The notes below the pieces were generated by a model. That model saw only the letters and a program-made list of their open reading frames with translations, did not search any database and was not told the origin of the DNA. Below are positions 46,576 through 59,599 of a DNA stretch of 64,000 nt, in pieces. The translations under genes were made by a program, and so were the position numbers. Location: contig WMCF01000006.1 of NCBI GenBank assembly GCA_009792885.1, positions 2,857,419 through 2,921,418 on the forward strand, given 5' to 3'. This DNA comes from Eremophila alpestris peregrina. Taxonomy: Eukaryota; Chordata; Aves; Passeriformes; Alaudidae. Position 1 is the stretch's first letter, and every line of letters starts with the position of its first letter.

Positions 46576-49500
46576 GCAAAACAAAGTAGGTAAGAAGCAG
46601 GAAACACTGCTGTTTTAAAAAAATGCAGCTTAATATATTCCTTGAAGCCTGTAAATAGAGAAAAACAGGCAAAAGAGGGAGAGCAAGCAAGTTTTGACAG
46701 TAGTAGCAGTGAGCCTGTGGAACATCTTGAAAGGAACTAGCCTTGTCCTGGGAAATTAAAAAGACATGTGTGTAGCTGTTAAAAAGCCTGAGAAAAGTGT
46801 CTATGATTCCCAAGCAAGGCAGTCCTGCAGGAGGAAGTTTACAAGATCTAGGAGTAGTAGTATCCGTGACTTTAATCTGGTCTTGGAAATTATTAGTTCT
46901 AAGCACGCTGGAAGGAATTAAGACCAAACAAGGGGTTTCAGTTTAGAATCTGTGTCTTTGATGCTTTAGGAAAGTAATTTGATTGCATCAAATGGGTCCC
47001 AGGGATAGGAACCTTAGTCCATAAATATCACCGATCCACATCATTAAAAAAACTTCAATCTGCTCTTTTTTTCCCCTTCTTCTTTTTGCAGTGCTAATAT
47101 TCTTTGGACATAAGAGGCCCACAGCTGAATCAGCAGGGAGATTGATTTCTCTCTCTCCCTTTAAAGGAGGGAAAGAAGGTCCCTTTGGGTCAGGGTTAAG
47201 GGCTTGGAAGGGGCCTAATGGGAAAGTTCATCTCACAGCTGCCAGCAGTATATAGTACCAGGCTCATGGATAACAACAGGATGTGGGTTTTGAGCACTGT
47301 CAGCTCCTTCATGATATATTTCTTTTTAATTTTCTCCTTTTAAAATACACCAGCTAAGAACATTCTTTATTATCATAACAAAATCTCTGCTCCAGTGACT
47401 CTGAGACGTTCCTAATTGTTTTCAATCTGTCAGGAGCGCTTTCTGTTTGCATTTCTGCAACCAACTCAAGAGATTGCTGTAAAGAAAACAAACAAAAAAA
47501 ATGGCCTGGGCTAACTGAGAAGTTGGGTAATGGGTTACAGCACTTTCACCTTGCTCAGTGCTGCTGAGCAGGAACCAAAAACTGAATTGGCTGGTAATAA
47601 CTCAAGTATCAGCTTTGTAACAGCCAATTTCGAGCTGTTGTTAGCACTTCAAGTCACCAAACAGGCACAATGACAGCCAGTGAGTTAAAAATAAACTCTG
47701 GTTATGGTGGAAGGCACAGGGCAAACACGCCATTCACCCAAGTGGAGATGGAAAGTGAAGGGTAAGAGTACACGTAGCTCTTTGCACTGTCATCCTGTGA
47801 ATGACAAACAGCAGTGCATTTCCCACGGTTAAAAACACATCTGATCTGACTTTTCATGCTGTTTTCTGAAGAGTGATCTCATTAACGTGAGAGCAGAGTG
47901 ATTTCAGGGAAGAGCCGCATTCTCAGTGCTTGCTGCTGATCGTGCAAGAGCCAGTGATGCAGGGCAGCCTTATTACCAGCACACGTGCATCCTCAGCAGC
48001 ACGCTGTACTGCCTTGCTGCCGGATGGAGGGAGGGCTGGGAGCACGGGGGCTGCAGGGCAGGCAGGGCACAGGGCCCCCTGCAGATGTCTGCCAGCAGAG
48101 CTGGGACACACGGGCCATGGGAGGAGCACCGAGGAATTTTCCCAGCCTCGTTCTCTGCGTGTGTGGGTGTTGCCTCCCACCACGAGTCTCGGTATTACAG
48201 CCCGCAGGGAGTCCCTGCTGTACCACAGGCTGTAGGAGAGAGGTGCTATCTTGAAGAGCTGCAGAACTAAGATGGAAGAAAGCTGCCCCATTGAGCAGGC
48301 GAGCTGATAGCAGAAGGCAGCATTCCTGTTGCCTTCTAGAAATGCTCTTGAGATGCCAAGCCTGTCCCTCTTCATTAGTGGTACAGGGAGCAGTGGTCTT
48401 ATCTGCAGACAGATGGGATCTCCTCTTGGGCTTGGTAATAGGATGTAATGGTCATGATGACATGGGCACACAGAGGGAAACCTGATTTCAAACCTGGTAG
48501 ACTTTGAAGGCAGCAACAGAAAACAGAGGAGTTGTGGATCAAGTCCATTGAGGTTTATTCAGGATAACCCAAAAAGATGAAGACCGAATTGGTCACTGAG
48601 CTCCTCAATCACAGCTCAGTGTTGTAACCACACATTCCAGCAGAACTGTCCTCCCATAGCTGTCCCTAGCCATCAGTGTTCCATGTGTCCCTCAGTGCAG
48701 AAGTAGCTGAAGAAGAATCAGGGCTGGTTTTGCACATGTTCACCAAAAAGCAGAACCACAGGAACTGTCAGTTGGTATGTTTGGAAGGAACTCATCACCC
48801 TGGCATCTGGTATGCCCTGAGCTGCTCTCAACAGAGAAGTTCACACCAAAACCCAGGAGCTCTGCCCATCCCTGGAGAAAGGTCTGGGTGAAGAATGGGT
48901 CAGTGCAGAGGACCCAGAGCCATGGGCCCGAGTCAGGCTTTTGTTATGAAGGATGGGAAGAAGGGCCTGTGTCAGAAAGGACTTACCCTGCCAGTTTGGA
49001 AATCGTTACTCCTTTTGCTCTGCCACAGACTTCCCACGTGCTCTTTAAACACATCCTTCATCTCTCTTTGTCTGCCTCTGTAAGATGGAAGGTGTTGCCT
49101 TACTCTGTCTCACCAGAGAGCTGTAAAACATGGTGTATTCCAATTTTCTGGGGCTCACATAGTCACTTATCCAAGTAACTTTAAAAACTTCAGCTTAAAG
49201 CAAGCCATGTTTGGGACCCCTGCTTGGTCTCAGCACTTGGGAAGAGCCCACAGTAAGAAAAAGACACGAGGTTCCTGTTCCCCACTGCTGCACAGACGTG
49301 GCTGAGAAGTCTTTTAGTGGGATTTGGTTTCCCACCTGTTTTGCACCAGCATAAAAAGTTCTGCTAACTGCAAGGCAGCAGTTGGGTTCATGCTTTTCCA
49401 CAGGAAATGCTGGACACAGAGATAAGCTCATCCAAGTTAACACTGGGATAACAGCAAATCTTTAGCAAGTAGGAATGTGAAGCATGGCAGCCATCATAGC

Positions 49501-51007
49501 CGTGGGGTATGTGAGGGCTCTGTCACATTTTTTATGGAGAAGCAAAATTGCTTTTCCTCTCACCTTCCCGGGAAAGAGGAGACAGATGGTTAGCTTGACT
49601 TGTCAGGAGTGTTGTTGCTGCTACTTCTTGTCCTCCCTGTGCCCTTTGGCTGCCTTTGCTCTCTGCAGCAGCGAACAGACATACACGGAGTGGCTGTGGG
49701 CAGAGGAGGAGAAAACAAGCTCTAGAACAAAACAGAAAGTATGTTCTCATCCAAACCTCATTAATAATGGAGAGCTGGTGAAGAGAAATGGTATAAAAAA
49801 CAAGATCTTTCTTGTTGGAAAGAGAGGGAACATGCTGCAAAGAGGGAATGTGAAAGGTGAAGGCTTTCAGAGTTTACATCACTCTCCATAAAACAAACTC
49901 CAGGCTATTTCACAGTTACTGCAACATTTAGCCAGGCAGTGGGATGACAAACATCACTTAAAACTAAGCAATCATTTTATGTCAAGATTTTTACTGTCTC
50001 AGATTCTTTTGCTTTTTGGGGTTTTTTTCTATTTCAATTCAACATCTCAAATTTTCTCTCTTACTGCTGGCTCTCCAGAGAATTCAAATTCATGCTGAAA
50101 TGATAAGCCCTTGTCTCAGGTAAAGCAAATAAGGCCCATATAGCGCTGCTCAGCAAATGCATGTCTCCTGGAGACATAATGCCAGCAGGGACTGTGGCTT
50201 AGCAAGTCATTCATTATTCAGGGCCATCATGCTACCTTCTGGCCTGGTGGTCCAGATAGATGCTTTAAAGATGCAGTACCTGTAACTCTGCCCAAAAGTC
50301 TCTGCCATAGTAGGACATAAAGCCCTCCTAAGATTGTGATCCATGAGTTCTTTCTCTTTTATGCTGGTCTTTACTCTCAGAAATGCATACGAGATTGATT
50401 TCCTTTTTATGACATTGTTTTCAAATGACTCTTCTGTTTTCTTCTGCCTGGTTTTTGGCAATCTCAGTGGCTTGGGAGCTACACAAAATAAAATTCAGAG
50501 TGTCTCCAAATGTTTCACTGACAAAGTTGTCAGTGCTTGCTCCCCCCTGTGTTTTATGGCGTTTGGATGTAGCAAGGAAACTGCAAAGAATGGGCATCAG
50601 GGTGGTAAAATTCTAGTGCAAGAATACAGTAATCAGAAGAAATTAGATGCTTTTGAGCTTACAGAGGTAAAACCAAGAGCACAGCTCGGATACTAAACCT
50701 GGCAGTCATTTGGGATGTTGGAGTTTTTAACTGCAAAGTTCAGAAAGAGAACACAGAAGAGCCAGTTGCTTTAATATGCACTGCACTTCTGAACAGCAAA
50801 GTTCCCAAAAACTCTCCCAGCAGCTCTCCCCTTGCCTGCAAACAGCGCGCTTACATGCAGGGAGGGGGAAAAATGCAGTCACATTCCTTTCGCACTCCCA
50901 CTCGCCTCTGAGGTTCTTCCACTTCCTTCCTATGGCTTTTTTTAGAACTGTAGTGTTTTTCTCACGTCCGGCAACAAAGGATGTTTTGTGCTGCTCCTGA
51001 GGTTGTT

Positions 51008-51008
<1 letters not shown>
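46576..51008. other. Intron 1; no confirmed gene
   Basis: Intronic sequence. A very strong potential 3' splice site lies at about 47061-47091 (see findings). A small CpG-rich patch lies at about 47930-48210 with overlapping open frames on both strands, the longest 197 codons at 47923-48516 (minus). That frame has no recognisable domain and is probably due to composition. Confidence 0.5.
49045..49145 (+). mobile_element. Possible MIR-type SINE relic
   Basis: 'catctctctttgtctgcctc' followed by 'tgtaagatggaaggtgttgc' and 'actctgtctcaccagagagc' parallels the MIR right half ('ctctctgtgcctcag', 'ctgtaaaatggggataat', 'cctcacagggttg'). The match is short and diverged. Confidence 0.35.

Positions 51009-51009
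<1 letters not shown>

Positions 51010-51040
<31 letters not shown>
51010..51040. repeat. 31-base T homopolymer
   Basis: A run of 31 T. On the minus strand it could be the poly-A tail of a retroposed sequence, but the adjoining bases from 51041 show no recognisable source transcript. Homopolymers of this length are also prone to sequencing error. Confidence 0.9.
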
Positions 51041-51044
<4 letters not shown>

Positions 51045-51045
<1 letters not shown>

Positions 51046-54000
51046 AGATACATATTTGAAAATATCACTCTTGTTTGTGTGGAAGCAAAATTTTTTCCCC
51101 TCTGGTTCTTTACAGATTTGGTCAATTGCTGAGGACTTGTTTAGTAGGTAAATTTCTCCCACCAGAGTCAACATTCATATTTTCCTGCAACCTCTTTATT
51201 TACTTGTGAAAACTACCATGCTGCAACCCTAAAGGTAGAACAATATTGGGGAGTCAGTGGTATTGCAGTGATTTCTCTGCCTTATTCATGAACAAGAAAT
51301 TGAATCACTCCAGAATTACAATGGTGCAGATGAGAGAAGAGCGTGGTGCATAAATTGTTTCAGAAAATGCATAGTTTACAAAATCCACAAAGGTCTTGTG
51401 TTGTTCCCAGTAAAAAATCCAGTGAGGAGACAGGAGGAGCAGGTCAATAATGGAATCACAGTCTCCAGCCTGTAGAGTCAGCTCTCCCATGCTACAATAA
51501 TGTAAGGCCATGAAATAAGAGTGGAGATATGCATCCAGGATTGATTTTTGGGGTTTCTTACATTCTTGTCCCAAATCACTATAGCTGGGTCTTTGTCACA
51601 GTGATAAATTGACTGTGGTCTCACACATTGGCATTATTCACTTTGAGAAGTAAAACTCCAAACATCAGTCATTGCTGTGTCAGGGACCCTGGATATTGGA
51701 TATTCAGGCATTCAGTGTTCCCAATTTATTATAATTTGTAGGCAACAAGACAAGGTGGGGAGAAAGCCCATGGACAGCCTGGAATTGTATCATAAATCTC
51801 TAAAAGCCCTAACATAATCTTTAAGAATACCTTCAATTCCTCAGACAGGGAGCATGAGTGATACAGTGAACCTGATTTTGACCTTTTGCTCAGCAGTGCT
51901 GCACAGGTATTGCTACACTGCTGGCTTTGGCTTCTGTGGGACTCGGTGCATAAGCATCTTGGAAAGGAAGCATTCAGTGAAAAAGCATAAGGACTTCTAT
52001 CTCAGTGCCTGCTTCATCTCGATAGTCAGGGTGAAGCAAAGAAATAATGAGAGGTTTGTGCCTGGTGTGGGAATTGCTCCTGAGTTGTGCAGATGGGGCA
52101 AGAGAGAGGTACCATAAAATGTCACTGCAGACATCCTCTGTACTGCACATAAATTAAGAAATACCCATCCACCTGTTGCTTGCTGGATGTTTTCTCCAGA
52201 TTCCTGAGAAATACCAATACCAGCTCTCCCTAAACAGGCAGCAAAATGCAGGAACCTCCTGGAGCTCTTACAAAGTGAGCCCTGATTAAGAAAACTATTT
52301 GATTGCTGCTTTTGTGGCATGTCTGGCTTCCTATGCCTGCTGCCAAATTTTTCAGAGTGGAAGGACGAATTTTCCCCTATTATATTGCTAAAGCCTTGCA
52401 ATAGTCTTGGAGCCTGCTTTGGTTGGTGTGAGCCATTGGGCATGTGCTGGGGAGTCATAATGCCATATGCACAAAGAGGGGGAACCTGTGCAGACCATGG
52501 ATGTCCATGTGACTTCCTGATAGCTCAGCTGTGGCTCTATTCCCTGTCTTCTCCCTTAACCCTAGGCTGAATTCAGGGAGAAATGACAGATCTGAGTGAC
52601 TTGAGTTGCTCCTCAAGTACCACCCTCGCTCTGAAAGTCTAGCTCTAGGAATTTGTGCTGTGGTGCCATCAAAGCCCACTTTCCTGCTAGATTGTTTCCT
52701 CCCAGCCTTCCAGAAAACAGCACATACCCAAGCCACAGGCATCCCAGCAGCCCAAGGCCAAGACAGACACATGGAGGCTGCTTCATGCTAAGATGCCATG
52801 CAGTGAACTGAGATGCCCGAGGCATGTTTGCTTGTTTTATCCACCAGTTTGGATAAGGGCAGTGATTCTGACAGAGTCAAACACCCAGGGTGGTAAATAT
52901 CTCAAACAAACACATCTGTTTACCAAAAGTGAGTCTGTCTTCCACTGGGTCTGGCTAACATGAGCTAGCAAACCTGATTTAACCTCAGCCTTTTATTCGG
53001 GGTAAGCACAGCAACTTGCAGCTGCTTCTGCAGAGGCGTTTTCTCTAAATGGCTGGGTGAGGCTATCACTGGTGAAAAGTGGTGTCATATGGCTGTCCAT
53101 GGCAGGACTTGGCTGGCACTATGACAGCTTGCCAGGAGAAGCTGGTTTTGTGGTTGCAGTGGGACATGCCATAACAGCCGTATGAAAAGTACTGCCTGGC
53201 TTTTCTGTAACCCAAACAGATCCCCAAGCCATCAGCTGATGGTTTCTAACCTAACAAGCACCGTGGCATATGCAGCCCCACACCTCAGGGGGAGCAGCTG
53301 GCACCCCGTGGCCATAGCCAGTGTGCTGCAGTGCAGCAAGGTCAGTGCTCCTCCAGACTAAGAAACAGCATTGCCAGTGTAGCCTGGCTAAACAGCCTGC
53401 TACTCTATGGTCAAGTCACTTTGCAAGTCAGGATAAGTAAAAAAAAAAAATCAGTAAAGTTCACTATCTTTTTTATTTAAACAGCAGGAATACCGTTAAC
53501 TACTTACCCAAGGAACACTTTCAATAAACAGCCACAGGGAGAGAGGTGCTGTGTAGGCTTTATCTTGCTCCTACACTGTCCTGTTGCAGCCTCCAGTCAA
53601 CCCAGGTCACACTGGCAGCCTGGTCTTGTTGTTCCTATTACTTTGAAGTTGCTGGCTTACATTTGTTTGGATCCCATTAGAAAAATATAAAGCTACAGTT
53701 TAAACCACTGTCCCTAGAGGCAACTGCGATCTTGCTTCAGTACAGACAAGCAGGTGTTGCTGCGTCACCAGCTGACACCTGTGCTGCTTCTCCACCACTG
53801 GGACATTTCCCAGATCAGGATGGTGATGCTTTCATGGCCCTCAAGTGTAGTCTGGCACAAAGAGATGAAATACACCTACTTTTCCTTTTCCAGAAAATGT
53901 GATTTATGATCAGAAAGGATCCACATTTCAAGTGCTGCAGGACGGAGCTCCAGCAAGCTCAGCCAAGACAGCACCCAGGGCTGTGGTGCTTCATCCCAGC

Positions 54001-57000
54001 CCTAATACTGCAGGAAGAAGGAGGGTGAAAGTGTGTGAGACTTGGTAAATCTTCATGAAGCCACAGAGGAACTGTACTCGGGAGGGAAATGCAGCCCCTA
54101 GATCTAGTCTACAAATCCCAAACAACCTCTGGATAAATTTCAGCTGAAAACTGGCTCTTTCATGCCTGCAATAACTGCATTTGACAGCCAAACAGAGACC
54201 CTTTCATATTTAAAAATAGAAAAAGCAATTAATTATTGGAATCAATATAAGCCAGGATCTGGCAGAGTAGCAGAGCAGTGTCTGCAGTGATCTGACTGTA
54301 CCAGAGGCCGTAGTGGCTTTAGAGCTCATGCGCCCGTCAGCCCAGGGGGACACGCCAGCATTCGGAATGCAAAGCTGCTCAAACACAGGCACAAAACAGA
54401 GTCATGCCCTAAAGCAGCAGGGTTGGTAGGCAGCAAAAATGGAAGGCAGCCTCTGAACCCCCTAAAGAGCTTAATGGAGTCAGTGCTACTTTGTCAAACC
54501 CAGCCTGGCTCAGATTTGGGCAACTGGAGCTGAAATGCTTGCCTCTTTGGTTTATTGTTCTCCAGTGGGTGTGTGCAGCAAGTGACTGTGTGTCAGAGGC
54601 AAACCTGGAGGTTAGTGGGCAAGCCCTGAGAGCCAGAGCCACTGATTTCTCTCTCATATCTGGATAGTCTGGTGCAGTGAAGAATGAAGCACTGTGCACC
54701 AAAGCCTCGCTTGGTTTTTTCTGTCTCAGTGTTTACCTGGAATAGACTATGATACAAGATGATGATTGGACTTAGGGACTCCTGGTTTTGTTGGCAGGGT
54801 CTTGATAGCATTTGACTTCTGAGTCCTTTGGACATTGGAGAATTCCTTCCTTATCCTCCAGGAAAATCCTATTAGTTTGGGGATTTTTTACTATAAAGCC
54901 CAGTTCTTGACACTTGCTAGCCACAAGCTGTCCTTGTGGATTAGCAACTCAGTGAGGTAATGAAAGTCAGCTACCTTGGACACTTCATTTTCTGCTACAA
55001 GATGCTTGCACATGACTGAGGTCACTGATGTTTGGTGAGCCCAAACCATGTGGAGAATTGCAAGGACAAGCAATTGTCCTTGTCCTGAGCTGGAGGAGAC
55101 TGTGGCTAAGAAACCGAGGTGGTGCTGTGGCGATGTGAGTCGAGGAGGGACCTTTGAAGTGCAGTCTTTGGGCAGCTGCCTGGGCCAAAAGCAAACACTG
55201 CACAGGACTTCCACTTTGCTAACAATAATGAAAGCAGTTCCTGGAATGATTTGCTTGTCCTGACAGCAGCACAGTTTGGTTGAAATATGTACAAATTAAA
55301 AAAAAAATTATAAAAAAGAATACAGGAGGAATTTGTAAGAGGGGCCCCTTCCTTGGACTGGTTGTTCTTACAGCCTCCTTTCCCTGTTCAAATTGGTAAT
55401 TCCCAGCAAAGCCACGATTCAAGTGCACAGTGACTGCTCTTTTAACATGATCAAAGGAATAATTATATGCAGTGGAATTCTCCAAACACAACAATCGCGT
55501 GTGATCTGCCCGGCATGAGGAGCCGGCTGCGTGTCTGCTCCGCAGACAGGCAGCCCCAGGTTGCAGCCAGGGACTGTCCCTGCCTGCCACCACGGAGCTC
55601 TTCCTCAGCTGCCTTCCACTGAGTAAGCTCACTCCCCGTTTCTGGGCTGCCCGAGTGGCAGGGGGATGCCGGAGCTCCTTTGTTTCTCTGTGTATTCAGG
55701 AGATGAAGGGGATATTTTCCTAAAAATTGACTACTGCTTGCTTAGTTTATCCTGGAATGGAAACTTTATTTATAGAAGCAACAGCAGCAAGAGGCACCCT
55801 GGGCCTTAGCAACAGCAAAGTGGGCTCTGCAGGTCCTGATGGGAAATACTGCAAGGTGATGCACTTCAGCAGCAGGTTTTGCTCATGGTCTCCCACTTTG
55901 CACCCATCTCATCTCTTCTAGGAGATGCAAATCAGAAATCAGCCTTTTCTTCTTCCACTGAACTGTTTTTTCCTCCCCCTCAGCAGTCAGCATAGTGTAA
56001 TGTGTCATGGGAAGGGAAGGCTTGTGGGGACACATGGAAGTGGAACCTCTCCTGGAGTGGAAAAGGTTTCTCTGGTGGCCTGAAGTGGGTCAGCACCAAG
56101 CCACCAGGGCGTTTGAGCAATATGGGCTGAGCTGAAAGTCACTGAGCCCCTTGACCTCAACACCCTTCTGCAACATCCCTGGCTGTTGTTCAAGCTCAAA
56201 GATTCCAACTTGCAGGATTATTGCTGGGGCATCCAGCCATTCCATTGCAGTCTACCTGCACCTGCTTTACCCAGACCACACAAGGTCTGTGTGGAAATCC
56301 CTGGAGCTGCTCACACTTGCCCCGTTGATAAAGCTCACTGAAATCCCTGCAGAAGTGCATGCCTGGGAGGCATCAGTGCAGATGCTGCTCCAGTATGGTG
56401 TCCTGTCTCATTAAAACTATTCCTGGCACAGTCTTGTCTCTTTTCAGTTAGGCACTTAGGAGGGGCATCTGAAGAGCCAAGATTGCCCATGTAATTGATG
56501 CCTGGACATGGAGTTTTGTAGTGGTCTGAAACTCAAACACCCTCTACACCTTGCAAAATGGAGTCTCACTTTGTTGATGTACATAGTTGGCCTCATTTAT
56601 TAATTTTATCTCCTCTTCATTCAGTTATTCCTTAAACTAGCCAGCAGGTCAGATGAGTACTGTTAAGATGCTGTTGACTGCTTGGTGGTCTACACTGTAT
56701 CACCTTCATCAGTTTTTCACATCTTTTTCCACAGGAGACTGTAGATTTAGCTTGGTTTTGTTAATAGGAGACAGATGGGAATTGGGTGTCAAGTTGCAAT
56801 TCTGAAGCGTAGGAGCTTCATAGCCTTTTTAAAAATGCATGGTATTAAAGATAATTTAAAACAAAATTAGTTTCTGGCATTTAACAATTAGAGAGGCCAA
56901 AGAGATGCTTAATAGAGAGGGAGAGTAATTCTTAAGCCTGAATAGTCACCTGTGAACTCCAGGCTGACACACTTACATCTGGTGCAAAAAGCCAGACTCT

Positions 57001-58635
57001 TGCATGCTTTAAATCTGCCATGTTTGCCCTGGCACTGCACAGCTCTCATTCCAGTGCATTGCATTGCCTCTTTCAATCAGATGATACACAGCACAGGAGC
57101 AATATGGGAGGAGAAACACCAGCATCACTGATAGATCTAGGACCTTGTGCATTAGACAAATCAGATTTTGGAGGGCTTACTTTGTCTGGGTCTGTTAGTC
57201 AAACCTTCAAAATTAAAAGCAAGAGGCTTTTTTTGGAGTATACACAATTGTAAAATGAGCTGCACACACAACTGTAAAATGAAGACTTTTACACATGGCT
57301 GAAGAATAACTATACTGGGTCTGAAATGAGTATGTCAACTCCAGGATCCTGTCCTAACTCTGGCCAGGAGTGGAGGCTGGAGGAAAAACATATGAAAACA
57401 GGCAAACATGGCACAGTCCTTTTCCTGATGTAGTTGTGGGGCTGGGAGTTCCTCAGTCACAGACAGTATCTTTCTGTTTAGTAATTCCAATGGACTTTCT
57501 TTCCCTCCACAAGTTTGTTTTAACTTCTGGCCTCAGCAACAGCTGATGGCAATGAGTCCCACAGTTTAATTTGCATTGGATGGAAACCTGCTTACTTTGG
57601 TTTGCTCAAAACCTGATGCCTGCTAATTGCATTTAATGTCCTCCTCTGGAAAAAAAAGAAGAGGAGGGATGGGAAGCTCTAAACTCACCAGGTGACAGGT
57701 GCCCCATTAAGAGGCATCCACAACTAGCTCATGCTTCATGCAGTCACTGCGTGGCTCAGCCTCCTGCCCTGGCACTGTCTGGTGAACTGTGATCTTCTCA
57801 CCAGCAGCTTCCAGCAGGCAAAGCCCCTGTGCAGACCTGCTTGTGGCAGTTCAGCAGGTGAATGCACAGCCACCCAGGCTCCCCTCTTGCTCCATTATTT
57901 CTTTTATCATTTCTAGCTTGAAGTCAAGTTGATACTGTCTGTGATTTCTTCATATGCAAGCTTTGCACTCAGTCAGCTATCCCACACCTCTTGAATGCCA
58001 AATAATGCAGAGGGCAGGAAAATGGGATGCTCAAGTATCCCAGCTTGGGTCAACTGAAACAAAAGATTAGGCAGATGTGAAGTAGCCAGATTTCAGATGC
58101 CACCCAAGTACCATCACAGAAATCTTAGTGTGGCCATGTGGGGATGTGCACCAGAAGCTCTGACACCAACTGTTTGCTTATTTACTTGCAGAGGATAATT
58201 CATGCTCCAAAGCTCTCTGTCAGCTCCATTTTTTTTTTCTTTCTTAGTTCATATCCCTAGTGAAGCTCTTTTCTCATTGACTGGTAGAAACTGTCCTCCT
58301 GATTTAAACCCCAAGCCAAGGGGGTTAAATATCACAAGTCATGCAGTACTGTGATATCTCCCTATTTAAACTGCCCCCCTCCTTTGAGAGGGATGCACTT
58401 CACTCTGAGGTTTCATATACTGTGTCTGAAGGATGCTTGTAAACTATATGAGAGGATTTTTTTTTCTTTTTATTGGTACAAAAATATCATCAGCTTAATC
58501 TGGCAAAGTACTTTCAGTGTGGACACACCTGGCAAAGCTGCAATGGTAGTGGAAAACCTCTTTCCACAAGCAAAACAACCAGTACCTCTACCCATACAAG
58601 TGTGGGTTTGTCAGTGTAACTGAGATGAGAGGAGA
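51045..58635. other. Intron 1; no gene recognised
   Basis: Seven and a half kilobases of intron with no recognised repeat family or exon. A short CpG-rich patch is at 55490-55690. Frames up to 153 codons (51997-52458, minus) show no recognisable similarity. Confidence 0.5.
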
Positions 58636-58639
58636 AATG

Positions 58640-59597
58640 GTTCAGGGCAGGACTGAAGATCTCATCTCCCATGATCTGGAAAAGAGGGTGGATAGCGAGG
58701 TGGCAACGTTTGCCATTGATAGTAAGTTACTAAGAGTAATAAAAATGAAAGTTAACTGCAGAGACTTGCATAAGGCACTCACTGTGGTGAGGCAATAAAA
58801 AAGGAGATAATTTAGATAAACATGGTGTGTTGTGCATGGGAAAAACTCCTAACTGTAGGTGCCAGTTGTGATAGGCTGTGAGTTCACTCAGGAATGAGAT
58901 CTATTCAGGAATGAGATCCCGGAGTTGTAATAGCTCTGTGAAAACAGCCTCTTGTTCCTTGACAGCAGTGCAAAACAAATCAAACATCAGGAGTTATTAG
59001 GAAAAAGAGAAAAACCAGAGCTATACAAGTTTGCTAGTTCTCCCTTTCTATCTCAGAAAGGGTATATTAGAAATAAAAAGACACCAAAGTTGTGAGGATA
59101 ACCCGAAGTATAGGACAATTTCTACATATTTGGGACTGCCTTGTCAGAAAAGGGAGTGAAAGAACAGTATAGAGGTGCTGGCAACCATGAATGCCCTCCA
59201 GCAAGTTTGCTGGAAATTATTTGGGCTGTTTCTTTTCACACAAGACCTGTGGGACATCCAGTTTGGTGATGATGGTGCTGGGCTTTGGACGAACAGAAGG
59301 AACGGTTGCAGTTCAGCTGTAGAACTCACTCCCACATGAGTCTGTTGCTAACAATTTGCAAGGTAAAAAGCAATTAAACGTATCTCAGGAAGAAAAAAAA
59401 ATGACAGCCATGAAGTGTAAACACCCCAGCTCTGTCTCAGGAGATCTCTAAACTAGAAACATCTGGCAATGGATGGGAAATACAAAGGACTTATTCCTAT
59501 GTGTTTACCTCATTCCCATCCTCTTCCTTATGTACCTTCTGTCAGTCTGAGATGGAGATAGGACATTGAGATAGATTGACCTTTGGGCTGACTCACG
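58640..59597 (+). mobile_element. Old, heavily decayed CR1/L3-type LINE 3' region
   Basis: Traces in the right order point to an old sauropsid CR1. An equivalent of the reverse transcriptase FADDTKL motif reads F-A-I-D-S-K-L at 58709-58729, with the Asp pair destroyed. A block near 59312-59370 ('gtagaactcactcccacatg') matches the 'tggaactcactgccacagga' part of the C-terminus. The 3' end near 59560-59597 ('ggacattgagatagattgac' then 'ctttgggctgactcac') matches the typical 'actgggctagatggaccttt' 'ggtctgaccc' end of turtle/bird CR1. It has many indels and no coding capacity. The intermediate part is only partly alignable by eye. Confidence 0.65.
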
Positions 59598-59599
59598 AC

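Noticed and set aside
46115..46927. 270-codon minus-strand open frame
   Set aside because: Most of it is unknown residues from the N gap; the rest is repeat-derived and shows no domain.
47923..48516. 197-codon minus-strand open frame
   Set aside because: Long for an intron, but no recognisable domain, competing frames of similar length in the same GC-rich patch, and no supporting splice or promoter signals.
27000..53000. RBPJ-type sites (YGTGGGAA on either strand, for example near 27879, 28006, 41688, 47820, 52067) suggesting Notch feedback on MAML2
   Set aside because: An 8-mer of this degeneracy is expected about four times in 64 kb on both strands; the number seen is near chance and the sites are scattered.
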